Source: Verrucomicrobiota bacterium
Lineage (GTDB): Bacteria > Verrucomicrobiota > Verrucomicrobiia > Verrucomicrobiales > Akkermansiaceae
Direction of reading: 5' to 3'
NCBI GenBank assembly: GCA_027619375.1
Contig: JAQCFL010000006.1
Coordinates: 1 to 42,463 of the forward strand
DNA: 42,463 nucleotides
Shown one piece after another: positions 7,768-17,400 of this stretch. Position numbers and translations under genes: made by a program. The notes below the pieces were generated by a model. The model was given only the letters and a program-made list of their open reading frames with translations, made no database searches and had not been told where the DNA came from. Each line of letters begins with the position of its first letter. The stretch's first letter is position 1.

Positions 7768-10374
7768 ATGCAACAAGCGACGCATCCCAAATACACACAC
7801 AAGGCATTTGTCCTTGGCCTTTCGCTTGGCGTTCTAGGTATCACCTCAGCACCGATGTTCGCACAGGGCATCGCGCAGACTGAGGCGATCCGCCGCCAAG
7901 CGTTGACCCAGGAAGCCGAGTCCCTCCTTGACCAAGGTCGGGACGCCTATGCCAAGGGGGAGTTTTCGGAGGCCGTGCAGAAATACCGCACGGCCCTCGA
8001 CAAGCTTCCAGGGGGAGCCAACACCGAAGACCGGCGGCGGGCCATCACGGCCCACCTTGCCGACGGAAGTGTGGCCCTGGCCCAGCAATACCGCCGGACC
8101 GGCAAGTACGTCGAGGCGCGTGAGCTTCTCGAGACCGTGCTCATCGCCGATCCCGGCAATGCCGCTGCCCGTCAGCACCTCGAGTATCTCGACGACCCGA
8201 TCCGGACCAATCCGGCTCTCGACTACGTGCATGTGGAGAAGGTCGATCAGGTGCGTCGTCACCTTTACACTGGCGAAGGCTATTACAATCTCGGGCGTTA
8301 CGACAAGGCCATGGAGGAGTTTGAAGCGGTGATCCGCGACGACCCCTACAACACCGCGGCCCGCCGTTTCATGGCACGCATCTCCTCGGCGCGCTCCGAC
8401 TACTACCGCGCCGCCTACGATGAGACCAGGGCCCGGATGTTGGCGGAAGTCGATCAGGCCTGGGAACTCTCCGTTCCTCCGGCCGCTGGTGACCTCTTAA
8501 CCCCCTACGCGGGCGTCTCCCCCGACAGGGGTGGTGTCGTTTACATTCAGAACAAGCTTCGCAACATCATCATTCCGATGGTGGACTTCGATTCGACCAC
8601 GGTGGAGGAGGCCATCGACTTCCTGCGCCAACGTTCCCGCGAGTTGGATACCAATGAACTTGATACCGAGAAAAAAGGCATCAACTTCGTGATCCGCAAG
8701 GCCCGCGTGGAAGGTGGTGCGGTTGATGACGCCCTTGATGCCGATGTCGGGCTCGGGGCCTCGAATCCCGGTTCGGCCTCCATCAAGGAACTCAAGCTGC
8801 GCAACGTGCCGATCGCCACGGTTCTCCAGTATATCTGTGACCAAGCCGCCCTCCGCTACAAGGTGGACGAGTTTGCGGTGACCCTCCTGCCCGCCTCGGG
8901 TGCTGAGGGAGAGGACCAGCAGACCCGGCGCTGGCAGGTGCCTCCCACCTTCCTCAATGACATTGAGAGTGGCAGCGACGGTGGTGGTGCGGCGAGCGAC
9001 GACCCGTTTGCCGACGCCGGTGGTGGTGGTGGTCTGCAAGGTGGTCTGAAGGGCCGTCGCAACCTGATCGACATTTTCAAGGACAAGGGGGTGACCTTCC
9101 CGGAAGGAGCCTCGGCCAGCTTCCTGCCCGGGTCCAGCACCCTGGTGGTGAAGAACACCCCGACCAACCTGGACCTCATCGATGTCCTCGTGGAGGACAT
9201 TCGCGGAGGCACTCCGAAGATGATCAAGATTCTCACCAAGTTCGTGGAAATCTCCCAGGAGAACTCCGACGAGTTGAGCTTTGACTGGATCCTCTCCCCG
9301 GTGGGCCTTGGCAAGGTCGCCTCCGACAACCTCTTCCTCGGTGGTGGCACGGTTGGCAGCGGCACGACCAGGACCGCCAGTGATTTCATCAGTCCTGTGG
9401 CGGGAGCATTTATTCCGGGAATCCCGTTGGGTTCCACCCAGGCCGTTTCGAACATCGGCACGGCTGGTCTTCGTTCCGGTGACTCCGCATTGACCCGCAA
9501 CAGCATCGACGCCATCCTCAACAACCCGACCCGGACCGCGCAGAACGCCGATGTGGCGCCTGGCATCCTGTCCCTCACCGGATTGTTCAACGACGGTCAG
9601 TTCCAGATGATCATGCGTGGCCTCGCCCAGAAGAAGGGTGCGGATATCATGACCGCTCCGAGCGTGACGACCCGTCCGGGTCAGAAGGCGACGATCGAGA
9701 TCATTCGTGAATTTATCTACCCCACCGAATACGAACCACCGGAACTGGCGCAGCAGAACAACAACAACTTCGGCGGTGGTGGCGGTGGCGGTGGCGGTGG
9801 CGGTGGCGGCGTGACGCCAGCGACCCCGACGGCCTTCGAGACCCGCAACATCGGGGTGACCTTGGAGATCGAGCCCAACGTTGGTGCCAATGACTACGTG
9901 ATCGACTTGCGCTTCGCGCCGGAGATCGTCGAGTTCGAAGGCTTCATCAACTACGGAAGCCCGATCACCTCGCCCGCCGCCGACGCCTTCGGCAACCCGG
10001 TCACCTTGGTCATCACCGAGAACCGCATCGAGATGCCGGTCTTCTCGAGCCGCCGCGTCAGCACCGGGATCACCATCTATGACGGTCACACCGTCGCGGT
10101 TGGTGGCCTCATGCGCGAGGACGTTCAGAATGTGGAAGACAGTGTGCCCATCCTGGGTGACCTCCCGATCATCGGTCGTCTCTTCCAGAGCAAGGCTCAG
10201 AACCACATCAAGAGCAACCTCATCATCTTCGTCACGGCCCGCATCATCGATGCGACCGGACGCCCGGTGCGGAAAGCAGAAAGTCCTACCGAAACGCCGC
10301 TCGCCACGGGTGGCGGGGGAGTGGGAGTGGGAGTCGGAGTGGCCGGCGACGCGGGAGTCCTCCCGATTCGCTAG
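7768..10374 (+). CDS. pilQ: TPR-containing secretin (PilQ/GspD family), Amuc_1098-like
   Basis: 868 residues, the outer-membrane pore of the operon. A signal peptide (hydrophobic VLGLSLGVLGITSAP, cleavage near MFAQG) is followed by tetratricopeptide-like helices at about 40-215 (EAVQKYRTALDKLP, YYNLGRYDKAMEEFEAVI). Secretin N-domain-like segments lie at about 265-375 and 430-490. The secretin core runs from about 480 to 840, with the family block VPILGDLPIIGRLFQ near 794 and the terminal strand NLIIFVTARII. A run of 13 glycines (GGT/GGC codons, 9772-9810) sits in a loop just before the NIGVTLEIEP region. The C-terminal tail is Gly/Val-rich. It is the last gene of the block and is followed by a strong terminator. 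An N-terminal TPR fused to a secretin is unlike standard PilQ but fits the Amuc_1098 type. Confidence 0.92.
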   Translation: MQQATHPKYTHKAFVLGLSLGVLGITSAPMFAQGIAQTEAIRRQALTQEAESLLDQGRDAYAKGEFSEAVQKYRTALDKLPGGANTEDRRRAITAHLADGSVALAQQYRRTGKYVEARELLETVLIADPGNAAARQHLEYLDDPIRTNPALDYVHVEKVDQVRRHLYTGEGYYNLGRYDKAMEEFEAVIRDDPYNTAARRFMARISSARSDYYRAAYDETRARMLAEVDQAWELSVPPAAGDLLTPYAGVSPDRGGVVYIQNKLRNIIIPMVDFDSTTVEEAIDFLRQRSRELDTNELDTEKKGINFVIRKARVEGGAVDDALDADVGLGASNPGSASIKELKLRNVPIATVLQYICDQAALRYKVDEFAVTLLPASGAEGEDQQTRRWQVPPTFLNDIESGSDGGGAASDDPFADAGGGGGLQGGLKGRRNLIDIFKDKGVTFPEGASASFLPGSSTLVVKNTPTNLDLIDVLVEDIRGGTPKMIKILTKFVEISQENSDELSFDWILSPVGLGKVASDNLFLGGGTVGSGTTRTASDFISPVAGAFIPGIPLGSTQAVSNIGTAGLRSGDSALTRNSIDAILNNPTRTAQNADVAPGILSLTGLFNDGQFQMIMRGLAQKKGADIMTAPSVTTRPGQKATIEIIREFIYPTEYEPPELAQQNNNNFGGGGGGGGGGGGGVTPATPTAFETRNIGVTLEIEPNVGANDYVIDLRFAPEIVEFEGFINYGSPITSPAADAFGNPVTLVITENRIEMPVFSSRRVSTGITIYDGHTVAVGGLMREDVQNVEDSVPILGDLPIIGRLFQSKAQNHIKSNLIIFVTARIIDATGRPVRKAESPTETPLATGGGGVGVGVGVAGDAGVLPIR

Positions 10375-10401
10375 GTTCTCGCGCCCTTGTTGCCAGTTTT
10401 C

Positions 10402-10432
10402 AAACCCGGTGGCTTCGGCCACCGGGTTTTTT
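10402..10432 (+). terminator. Intrinsic terminator with UUCG tetraloop after the secretin gene
   Basis: Twelve-base stem AAACCCGGTGGC, loop TTCG, matching GCCACCGGGTTT, then a run of T (six consecutive T, then CTTT). This is a textbook Rho-independent terminator 27 bases after the secretin stop codon. It ends the pil-like operon and isolates it from the coaE-rho gene that follows. Confidence 0.95.
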
Positions 10433-10471
10433 CTTTCCTCGGGGGAGGGGAGAGGTGTTGATGGCGGGGTC

Positions 10472-12436
10472 ATGCATGTTCTGGCGCTCACTGGCGGTAT
10501 CGCCACCGGCAAGTCCACCTTCGTTCGGCTCTTCCGCAGCTTGCTGCCGAGGGCGGAGGTCTTCGACAGTGATGCCTGTGTGGGCCGCCTGCTCGGCGAG
10601 CCCGTGGTGATCGGCCGGATCCTTTCCTCGCTGGGGTCGGAAGTAGGGGACGGGGAGGACGGTTTATCGCGGGTGCGGCTGCGGAGCCTGGTCTTTGGGA
10701 ATCCCGGGGCGCGGGCCGTTCTGGAGGGGATTCTCCATCCCCTGGTGCGGGAGGAATGTCTTGAACTCAAGGACCGAACCGCTAAGGAAGGGGGGTCGCC
10801 GGTGTTCATCGCGGATGTGCCGCTGCTTTTTGAAAGCGGATTCGAGTTTGGATACGAGCGCTCTCTTCTGGTTGCCAGCACGCGCGAAACCCAGTTGGTT
10901 CGCCTCAAATCCCGGAATGGATTCGACGACAAGCTGGCGGAAGCCATCCTCGCGGCGCAAATGCCCATCGAGGACAAGCTTCCCCTCGCCGACGTGGTCT
11001 TCTGGAACGAAGGCGCGGAAAGCCTCCTGCGAAAACAGATTCACCGATTTCTCCTGACACTCGAACTTATGAGCGAACAAGACACCTCCGTGCCGGAAGG
11101 CAACGCCCCGGGCACCCCGGAACAGAGTGATCCCCCCACCGAAATCGCGGTGGTGATGGAACAAGCGAGGCCGGACATCCCGGCCCGTCTGGATGTTGAG
11201 GAATTGCGTTCCAAGACCCTGGCCGAGCTGCTCGATCTGGCCACCACCCTGCCGCGGCGTCTGCCGGCCTTCGCCAGCAAGAGCCAGGTGGTCTTCGAAA
11301 TCCTCACCTATTACGCGGCGGAAGGCTGCCACCTCGAGGCGGAAGGAATCCTCGAAATGGCCAAGGACAGTTTCGGGATGTTGCGTGACCCGAAACGCAG
11401 TTTCAAAAATTCTCCCGACGACTTTTACCTCGGCAGCAACCTCATCAAGGACTTCGGCCTGCGACCAGGTCAGCTGGTGCGCTGCACCCTGCGCCCTCCG
11501 CGCGACCGGGACAAGTATCTCTCGGCCGGGGAGGTGCTCTCGGTGGAGGGCATTCCCGCCGCGGAATACAAGGAACCCAAGCCCTTCGACGAACTGACCT
11601 CCCAGTTTCCCGACGAACGCTTCGTGTTGGAGACCCAGAACCCGGCCGATCTCGCCGTGCGCCTGGTCGATCTGGTCGCTCCGCTGGGCAAGGGGAGCAG
11701 GGGACTCATCGTCGCTCCTCCCCGCGGTGGCAAAACGATCCTCCTGAAGCAGATCGCGCGCTCCATCCAGGAGAGCAATCCGACCGCCTCGCTCATCATC
11801 CTCCTTCTTGACGAGCGGCCGGAGGAGGTGACCGATTTCGAGGAGACGGTGGATGCACCGGTTTACAGTTCGACCTTTGACGAACCCTCCCAACGGCATG
11901 CGGCTGTGTCTGATCTCGTCCTGGAGCGGGCCCGGCGGCTGGTCGAGTTGGGGCGGGACGTGGTCATCCTTCTCGACAGTCTCACCCGTCTGGCGCGGGG
12001 CTACAACAACGCCCAGCGCGGCGGCCCGATCGGCTCGGGTGGCCTGAGCCCCGCCGCCCTTGCCCAGTCGCGGAAATTCTTCGGCGCGGCCCGCAATGTG
12101 GAGGAGGGGGGGAGTCTGACCATTCTCGCCACTTGCCTCGTGGAAACGGAGAGCCGGATGGACGATGTCATTTTCGAGGAGTTGAAGGGCACCGGAAACA
12201 TGGAAATCCGCCTCGACCGGGATCTGGCGGAGCGACGGATCTACCCCGCCATCCACATCCCCCAAAGCGGAACGCGGAACGACGACCGGCTCTACCATGC
12301 CGAGGAGATGCCCAAGGTCATCGATTTGCGGCGCCAACTGACCGGTCTGCCGGTCGGCGAAGCGGTGGAGACCCTCATGAACCAGCTCGCCAAGACCTCC
12401 AGCAATGCGGAGTTTCTGCTCCGGGGTCTGAAATAG
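10472..12436 (+). CDS. coaE-rho: Dephospho-CoA kinase fused in frame to transcription termination factor Rho
   Basis: One open frame of 654 residues. Residues 1 to about 199 are a complete CoaE: P-loop GGIATGKST (8-16), [18 protein letters not shown], the DVPLLFESG lid region and the C-terminal ADVVFWNEG. Residues from about 200 are a complete Rho: [15 protein letters not shown]-binding N-terminal domain, [14 protein letters not shown], Walker A APPRGGKT (415-422), [25 protein letters not shown], the [16 protein letters not shown] block and [13 protein letters not shown]. CoaE makes CoA from dephospho-CoA; Rho is the hexameric RNA helicase that ends transcription. There is no stop codon between them, so ribosomes translating CoaE must enter Rho. 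An internal ATG at 11069 (MSEQDTS) could also yield a separate 455-residue Rho, without a visible Shine-Dalgarno. The first variable residue of Walker A is Arg where E. coli Rho has Lys181. The family calls are firm; the in vivo products are open. Confidence 0.93.
   Translation: MHVLALTGGIATGKSTFVRLFRSLLPRAEVFDSDACVGRLLGEPVVIGRILSSLGSEVGDGEDGLSRVRLRSLVFGNPGARAVLEGILHPLVREECLELKDRTAKEGGSPVFIADVPLLFESGFEFGYERSLLVASTRETQLVRLKSRNGFDDKLAEAILAAQMPIEDKLPLADVVFWNEGAESLLRKQIHRFLLTLELMSEQDTSVPEGNAPGTPEQSDPPTEIAVVMEQARPDIPARLDVEELRSKTLAELLDLATTLPRRLPAFASKSQVVFEILTYYAAEGCHLEAEGILEMAKDSFGMLRDPKRSFKNSPDDFYLGSNLIKDFGLRPGQLVRCTLRPPRDRDKYLSAGEVLSVEGIPAAEYKEPKPFDELTSQFPDERFVLETQNPADLAVRLVDLVAPLGKGSRGLIVAPPRGGKTILLKQIARSIQESNPTASLIILLLDERPEEVTDFEETVDAPVYSSTFDEPSQRHAAVSDLVLERARRLVELGRDVVILLDSLTRLARGYNNAQRGGPIGSGGLSPAALAQSRKFFGAARNVEEGGSLTILATCLVETESRMDDVIFEELKGTGNMEIRLDRDLAERRIYPAIHIPQSGTRNDDRLYHAEEMPKVIDLRRQLTGLPVGEAVETLMNQLAKTSSNAEFLLRGLK
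11069..12436 (+). other. rho: Rho module with possible internal translation start
   Basis: The in-frame ATG at 11069 falls exactly at the boundary between the end of the CoaE fold ([13 protein letters not shown]) and a natural-looking Rho N-terminus ([11 protein letters not shown]). Rho alone would be 455 residues, within the normal range for the family. Upstream bases show no Shine-Dalgarno, but many genes in this window lack one, so this does not exclude internal initiation. Confidence 0.45.
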
Positions 12437-12490
12437 AGTGCTGATATTCTGGTGCGTGGGATCGGGGACTCTTTCCGGGAGGTCGGAAGG

Positions 12491-12531
12491 AGGCTCCCTT
12501 GGGGAGGGCCGGGAGGGAGGGCCGGGAGCCT
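12491..12531. repeat. Hairpin with six-run G-tract loop downstream of rho
   Basis: The stem AGGCTCCC (12491-12498) pairs with GGGAGCCT (12524-12531). The loop and the right arm of the stem carry six runs of three or four G with one- or two-base spacers (about 12501-12526), including a tandem duplication of GAGGGCCGGGA. This meets the usual pattern for a G-quadruplex on the plus strand. There is no T-tract, so it is not a standard intrinsic terminator. Confidence 0.6.
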
Positions 12532-12776
12532 GACGGTCCCCACGATTAGGAATGGGCTGCCTTGTTTGGTGCGATCAGTGGAGGCGATGGCGCATCCCAA
12601 AAGAGGAGGGGGCTTACTTTGTTGAAAGAATTTGATTCCCGGTCGAGGAGTGGCCCCTCAGGCTCGCCAAGGTGCCTTGTTGGCGGGAAAAATTCACCCC
12701 ATCATTCCTGCGGGTCTGGTGGAGAAAACGGAGACTCCAGAGGCCGTCAAACGGCCAAAGAAAGGCCACAATTGGT

Positions 12777-12805
12777 TTGACAGGTACTGGTTCTACCTCT
12801 CTATT
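12777..12805 (+). promoter_or_regulatory. Candidate sigma-70-type promoter for the secreted-protein operon
   Basis: TTGACA (perfect -35, 12777-12782) is followed after 17 bases by TCTATT (12800-12805, four of six matches to TATAAT). It lies 54 bases upstream of the ATG at 12859, in the first intergenic gap after rho. The small hairpin at 12742-12756 sits just upstream. Prediction only. Confidence 0.5.
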
Positions 12806-12858
12806 TCTGGGGGTAATCGGGCCTTGGGGGGTCGCCAAAATTGCCTATGATCGGCATC

Positions 12859-14430
12859 ATGAAAAAACATCAATCACGAAATTCCGCTTCCGCTTCCTGC
12901 AGGCGTTACCGGTCGCATCAGGCCGCGAGGCTCTTTTGGATGGGCGCGGGAGTGCTCTCCCTCTCATTGGCGTCCCTTGCCCAAGCGCAGGTTCTCGTTT
13001 ACAAGGAGGTGAAGGAGGCAAGCCAGACTGGCCCGACTTCGATGGTTTTCGATCAGGGCTCGCTCGACATTAGCCTGGAGGACGGCAGTTTTTCGATTGA
13101 GGGATGCGCTGGAAACGGGGGGATCTCGATCATGCAGCCCAACATCTTTTGTCCCATTGGAACCACCGCGTTTATCCTGCTAGGGGATGTCGACGGAAAT
13201 GGCGAGGCTGATACCCGGTCGTTCTGGTCCGTGACGAATGTTGTGCGGGCCCGCTTTATCCGGCCCGGATACGCCACCGGCCCCAACGCGATTCGCCTGA
13301 GTGCTGCTCCCGCCAGCTCGGGCCTTCTGGGAGATCTGCTTTCCACCCGGGATGCGTCGGTCACTCTGTTCTACAACGTGTTGAATCCAGTGACCCAGCA
13401 GGAGTATGGGATCACCCGGTATGGGCTTTTTAAAAATTACAGTAACGCACAGCTCCCGGAGATGTATGATGATCTCCCTCTGGGGATCTATCAGTTTCGG
13501 TTCCCGAGTCTGCTGAGTGAAACGGGAGTCCATTACATCAACCTGCTCAGGAACCCTCTTATCGAACCTTGGCCGGGACCCACGCCGGTACAGGGGCTGG
13601 GAGCCTTCCGGATGACCAACGACTGGGTGAACGGGGCCCTTGAGTTTGATCCACGCTTCGTGGTCGATTTCAACTGGACGGGAATTTCTTCGGATGGTGG
13701 TGGTAGCAGCAGTGCATCAGTTGTTCCCTCGGACCGCCTCTATTTTTCGTTGAGGGAGACCGCCACTGGTCGAATTGTTTACCCTCCCTTCCCTGATGCC
13801 ACCCCCGACGGGGATCGGGCTCCAATTTGGCTGGAAGGGCAACTGTACGGCGGAGGAGTGTCGATCGGTCCGTTTTTCCAATTGGGCTTTTTCGAGCCGG
13901 GAACCGAGTTGACCGGCTATCTTGAAGTGCGGCGGAGCCTGATTGTTGGAGGTGGGGTGGATGTGGCGATCTCTGCCTACGACAATTCCGAGCGAATTTT
14001 CAAATGGCCCGTCCGATTCATTGATACCTATGAGGGGTTTGCCATTCTGGCGTATCCCGGAGGGACTCCTGATGCGCAAATCAGCCCTACTTTTGACTTT
14101 GATGGTGATGGCTACACCAATTTTGAGGAGTTTGCCTATCAGACCGATCCAGCCCGGCCCGAGGACAATCCGAGCCAGCTTGTGCTGCCCGAGATCGTGG
14201 AGGGGAAGTGTGTTCTGACTATTCAGAAGCGGCCATTCGTCGGGGGCCGATTGGACTACTATGCGGAGGCCTCTACGGACGGTGGGGTTACTTGGGCGCG
14301 GGTGACTGCGGCGAATCCGGATTGGGTGATTACCGCCAACAATCTCCAGGTTCTGCAGGTGATGTCGACGTCTCCTTTCAGTGCCCCCTCCTGCATGGTT
14401 CGGCCCCGTGTGAAGCTTATCAATCCGTAA
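12859..14430 (+). CDS. Secreted protein with calcium-type Asp loop, function unknown
   Basis: 523 residues from the ATG at 12859 (MKKHQSR); an earlier in-frame ATG at 12847 is possible. A long signal peptide (basic start, hydrophobic WMGAGVLSLSLASLA, cleavage near QAQ) indicates export. The body is beta-rich with no enzyme motif that I recognise. Near residues 412-440 is DFDGDGYTNFEEFAYQTDP, an Asp-rich thrombospondin-3/EF-hand-like loop of the kind found before C-terminal domains of many verrucomicrobial exported proteins. The C-terminal part (YYAEASTDGGVTWARV) reads like the closing beta domain of such proteins. The subtilisin-like protease gene follows after 33 bases, so the two are probably cotranscribed from the promoter at 12777. 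It may be a partner or a parallel surface protein; no substrate is suggested. Confidence 0.7.
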   Translation: MKKHQSRNSASASCRRYRSHQAARLFWMGAGVLSLSLASLAQAQVLVYKEVKEASQTGPTSMVFDQGSLDISLEDGSFSIEGCAGNGGISIMQPNIFCPIGTTAFILLGDVDGNGEADTRSFWSVTNVVRARFIRPGYATGPNAIRLSAAPASSGLLGDLLSTRDASVTLFYNVLNPVTQQEYGITRYGLFKNYSNAQLPEMYDDLPLGIYQFRFPSLLSETGVHYINLLRNPLIEPWPGPTPVQGLGAFRMTNDWVNGALEFDPRFVVDFNWTGISSDGGGSSSASVVPSDRLYFSLRETATGRIVYPPFPDATPDGDRAPIWLEGQLYGGGVSIGPFFQLGFFEPGTELTGYLEVRRSLIVGGGVDVAISAYDNSERIFKWPVRFIDTYEGFAILAYPGGTPDAQISPTFDFDGDGYTNFEEFAYQTDPARPEDNPSQLVLPEIVEGKCVLTIQKRPFVGGRLDYYAEASTDGGVTWARVTAANPDWVITANNLQVLQVMSTSPFSAPSCMVRPRVKLINP

Positions 14431-14463
14431 TTTCCCCCCATTCAACCAGATTTGCATTTTCCC

Positions 14464-17400
14464 ATGAACCGTAGAATCAAGATTTCCAAGGGGGCGAAGC
14501 CAGCGATTGCGTTGCTTGCCTGCTTACTTGTGGTCAATCCGCTTCCTGTCCTGTCTCAGGCGGTGGGGGGGGGAGTGGTCGTTGAGCCGGAGCCGACTGA
14601 TCAAGTTGTTGAGTTTGTGCAGGGTGGGAGGGTGCACCGATGGGTGCTGTCTTCCGAGGAATACTGCGTATCGCAGAAAGGGCACCAATCCCGTCTCGGC
14701 AAGATGCCCTCCCCTGAAGGCATCGATCTTCTCCAGGCCTTTAAGGAATTGAACAGCGGGGTGCACTCTCAGGCCTCCGTTCCAGATGCGATCAAGGACT
14801 TGGTGGAGCCGGCTGTTCCTGGTTCGGAGCCTTGCTATTGCCCCGTCGTCTATCCGGAAGGCCAGAGTGGTCGGGAACGGGCACGAGGCGTGTTGCGCCC
14901 CATGGTGAACCTGAAATTGGCGGGTGATGTGAATCTCGAAGCGCTACAGGCCGAGGTGGGAGCGACGAGTTCCCGTTGGGTCGTGGCTGGACGTTTTGCG
15001 GTTCTTGAGTTCGCCGACGTGGAGACCGCGCTGGGCTCCCTGGACACACTCGGCTCCACGGAAGGGGTTAAGGATGCCTATCCGGAAATCAGCGGGAGGA
15101 TGAAGCCGATGGCCATTCCGACCGATCCCCTGTTTTCCTACACCCCTCCCCGCGTGAATTACCAGTGGCACCTGCGGAACATCGGAGCCAATGGGGGATT
15201 TGCCGGAGTTGATGTGAACATCACGGATGTCTGGGACCAGTACACCGGTAGCGGAGTCGTGATCGGGATTGTTGACGACGGACTGGAAACCTTCCATCCC
15301 GACCTCTTCTTGGGCGTGGATTTCGCCAATGACTGGGATTTCAACGGAAATGACAACAATCCCAATCCACTGAACGACACCTTGGACGGCATCGTGGATA
15401 GCCATGGAACCTCGGTGGCAGGCGTTGCCGGGGCTCGATGGAACAACGGAATCGGAGGAGTTGGCAGCGCCCCTCAATGTAAGCTGATCGGCTTGCGGGT
15501 TCTGGGGGATTTGAACAATGTAACAGAAGCTGACTTCGCTGCGGCGGTGGGTTGGAACCAGGGAAACATTGCCATTTCCAACAACAGTTGGGGTCCCGCC
15601 AATCCCACTGCTTTCGCGGATTATGGCGGAGTTGTGGCTGCCATGGAAACCGGCGTGGCGAACGGCAGGGGAGGTAAGGGCAGAATCTTCTGTTTTGCAG
15701 CAGGCAATGATGGCGCGGTTGAGGGGAATACCAACCATTCGAATCTTACCAGCGCGCCGGAGAGTGTTGTGGTGGGGGCATTGAATGATGATGGAACCCG
15801 CTCGTACCTTTCGACTCCAGGTGCGTCGCTGACCATCAGTGCGCCCTCCGGTGGTTCGGCAAACCAGCAGAAAGCGACCACCACCACATTGACCAACATC
15901 ACCAACGGCTACACTGATGGATTCAGTGGAACGTCTGCGGCGACTCCCTTGGTTTCAGGTTGTATTGCCTTGATGCTGGAGGCCAATCCGAACCTGGGCT
16001 GGCGGGATGTGCAGGAAATTCTCATCAAAACGGCAGTGAAGAACGACCCCCTGCATCCGGACTGGAGCACCAACGATGCCGGGTTCCATTTCAACCACAG
16101 CTTTGGAGCGGGAATGATTGACGCGGGGGCTGCGGTCGCCGCGGCGGAGACGTGGACCAATCTGGGGCCGCGCCAGATGGCTCAGATCGAACTCACCGAT
16201 TTCACTGTGGGCCTTGAGCCGGATCCGGGTGGGGCCGCTATCCCCGATGGAGGATTGCCGGTGGATTTTTTGTTCAACGCGGGAAATTTCACCCCGTTGC
16301 GGGTGGAACATGTGATTCTGAATCTTGATATCGAGCATGCCAACCGGGCGGAGCTCGAAATCACCCTGATTTCACCATCGGGGACTTCGAGTCTGGTCCT
16401 GGACAACTTCACGGGAGCAGCGGGGGAGCAAAACATCGCCTATGAGTTTCCCCTGAGTACTGTCCGGTGTTGGGGTGAGGAGTTCTCGGGCGCATGGCGG
16501 GTGCGCGTTCGGGATGCCGTTGCCGGTGGTGGCGTGGGCGAGATTTTGCAGGCCAAAATCACGGCTTACGGGACCACCCCTGATGGGCAGCCCCCACGGG
16601 AGCTCCCCGGTTTGGCGGGGAGTCGGCGCCTTATCTCGCGACTAGGCGAGTTCACGGTGCTTCCGTTGATCGGGACACCTGAAGGTGCAACGATATCGAT
16701 TACCGGAGGAAGCCTGCCGGGGGGAATGTCCTTCGAGGGAGCGCTTGGAGTTCTCTTTGGTGCCCCGACGGAGATCGGCGAGTTTCCCGTGGAGGTCACG
16801 GTGACCAACGGCCCGGACTCGAGGGTCTTTATCGTCATCTTCGTGGTAGGCGATGTGGCAGGGACGACATTGGGTGCTGCGATTGAGCAGACCGATGCGA
16901 GCACCACATCGAGCGGAAACGGGGGGCCTTGGTTGGTTGATACCACTGTGACCTTCGATGGCTCGGATGCGGCGGTTTCACCCGGCACTCTCGGGCACAA
17001 CTTCTACTCAGAGCTCCAATTCACGACCGGGGAGAGTGGCGTCATGGTTTATGCCTGGCGGACATCTTCAGAGGAGAATCGGGATCGCGTCTGGCTTTAT
17101 GAGACCGGCGACCCAAAGCAGAAGTGGTCTAGTTTCCTGTCTGGCGAAAGGGACTGGGGAAGGGTGGCTCTGCCTGTTGCTGCCGGGAAAACCTATCGTT
17201 GGAGGATGGAACGGGACGCGTTGGGCAGTTTTGGATCAAACCAGGCATGGCTCGATGCCGTGCAGGTTCTACCGATGTCCTCCTACATCACGAATATCCA
17301 GGGAGTGTTGGGGACGGACTTGGGCCTATCCTTTGTGGGGAAAACCTATTGGTTGGCCGAATCGTCGGTCGTTGATGGTGTGGTGAAGGAGATCGTTCGG

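Larger units (their letters stand above)
12437..12858. other. 422-bp gene-free region between rho and the next gene
   Basis: No supported coding region. It holds a G-rich hairpin/repeat (12491-12531), a repeat end related to that of the 1815-2197 element (12524-12543), a small perfect hairpin GGCCGT-CAA-ACGGCC (12742-12756) and a candidate promoter (12777-12805). The short open frames crossing it show no motif and no start signals worth reporting. Confidence 0.6.

Noticed and set aside
12491-12531. Intrinsic terminator after rho
   Set aside because: There is a stem but no T-tract; the loop is a G-run array, so it is reported as a repeat/structure instead.
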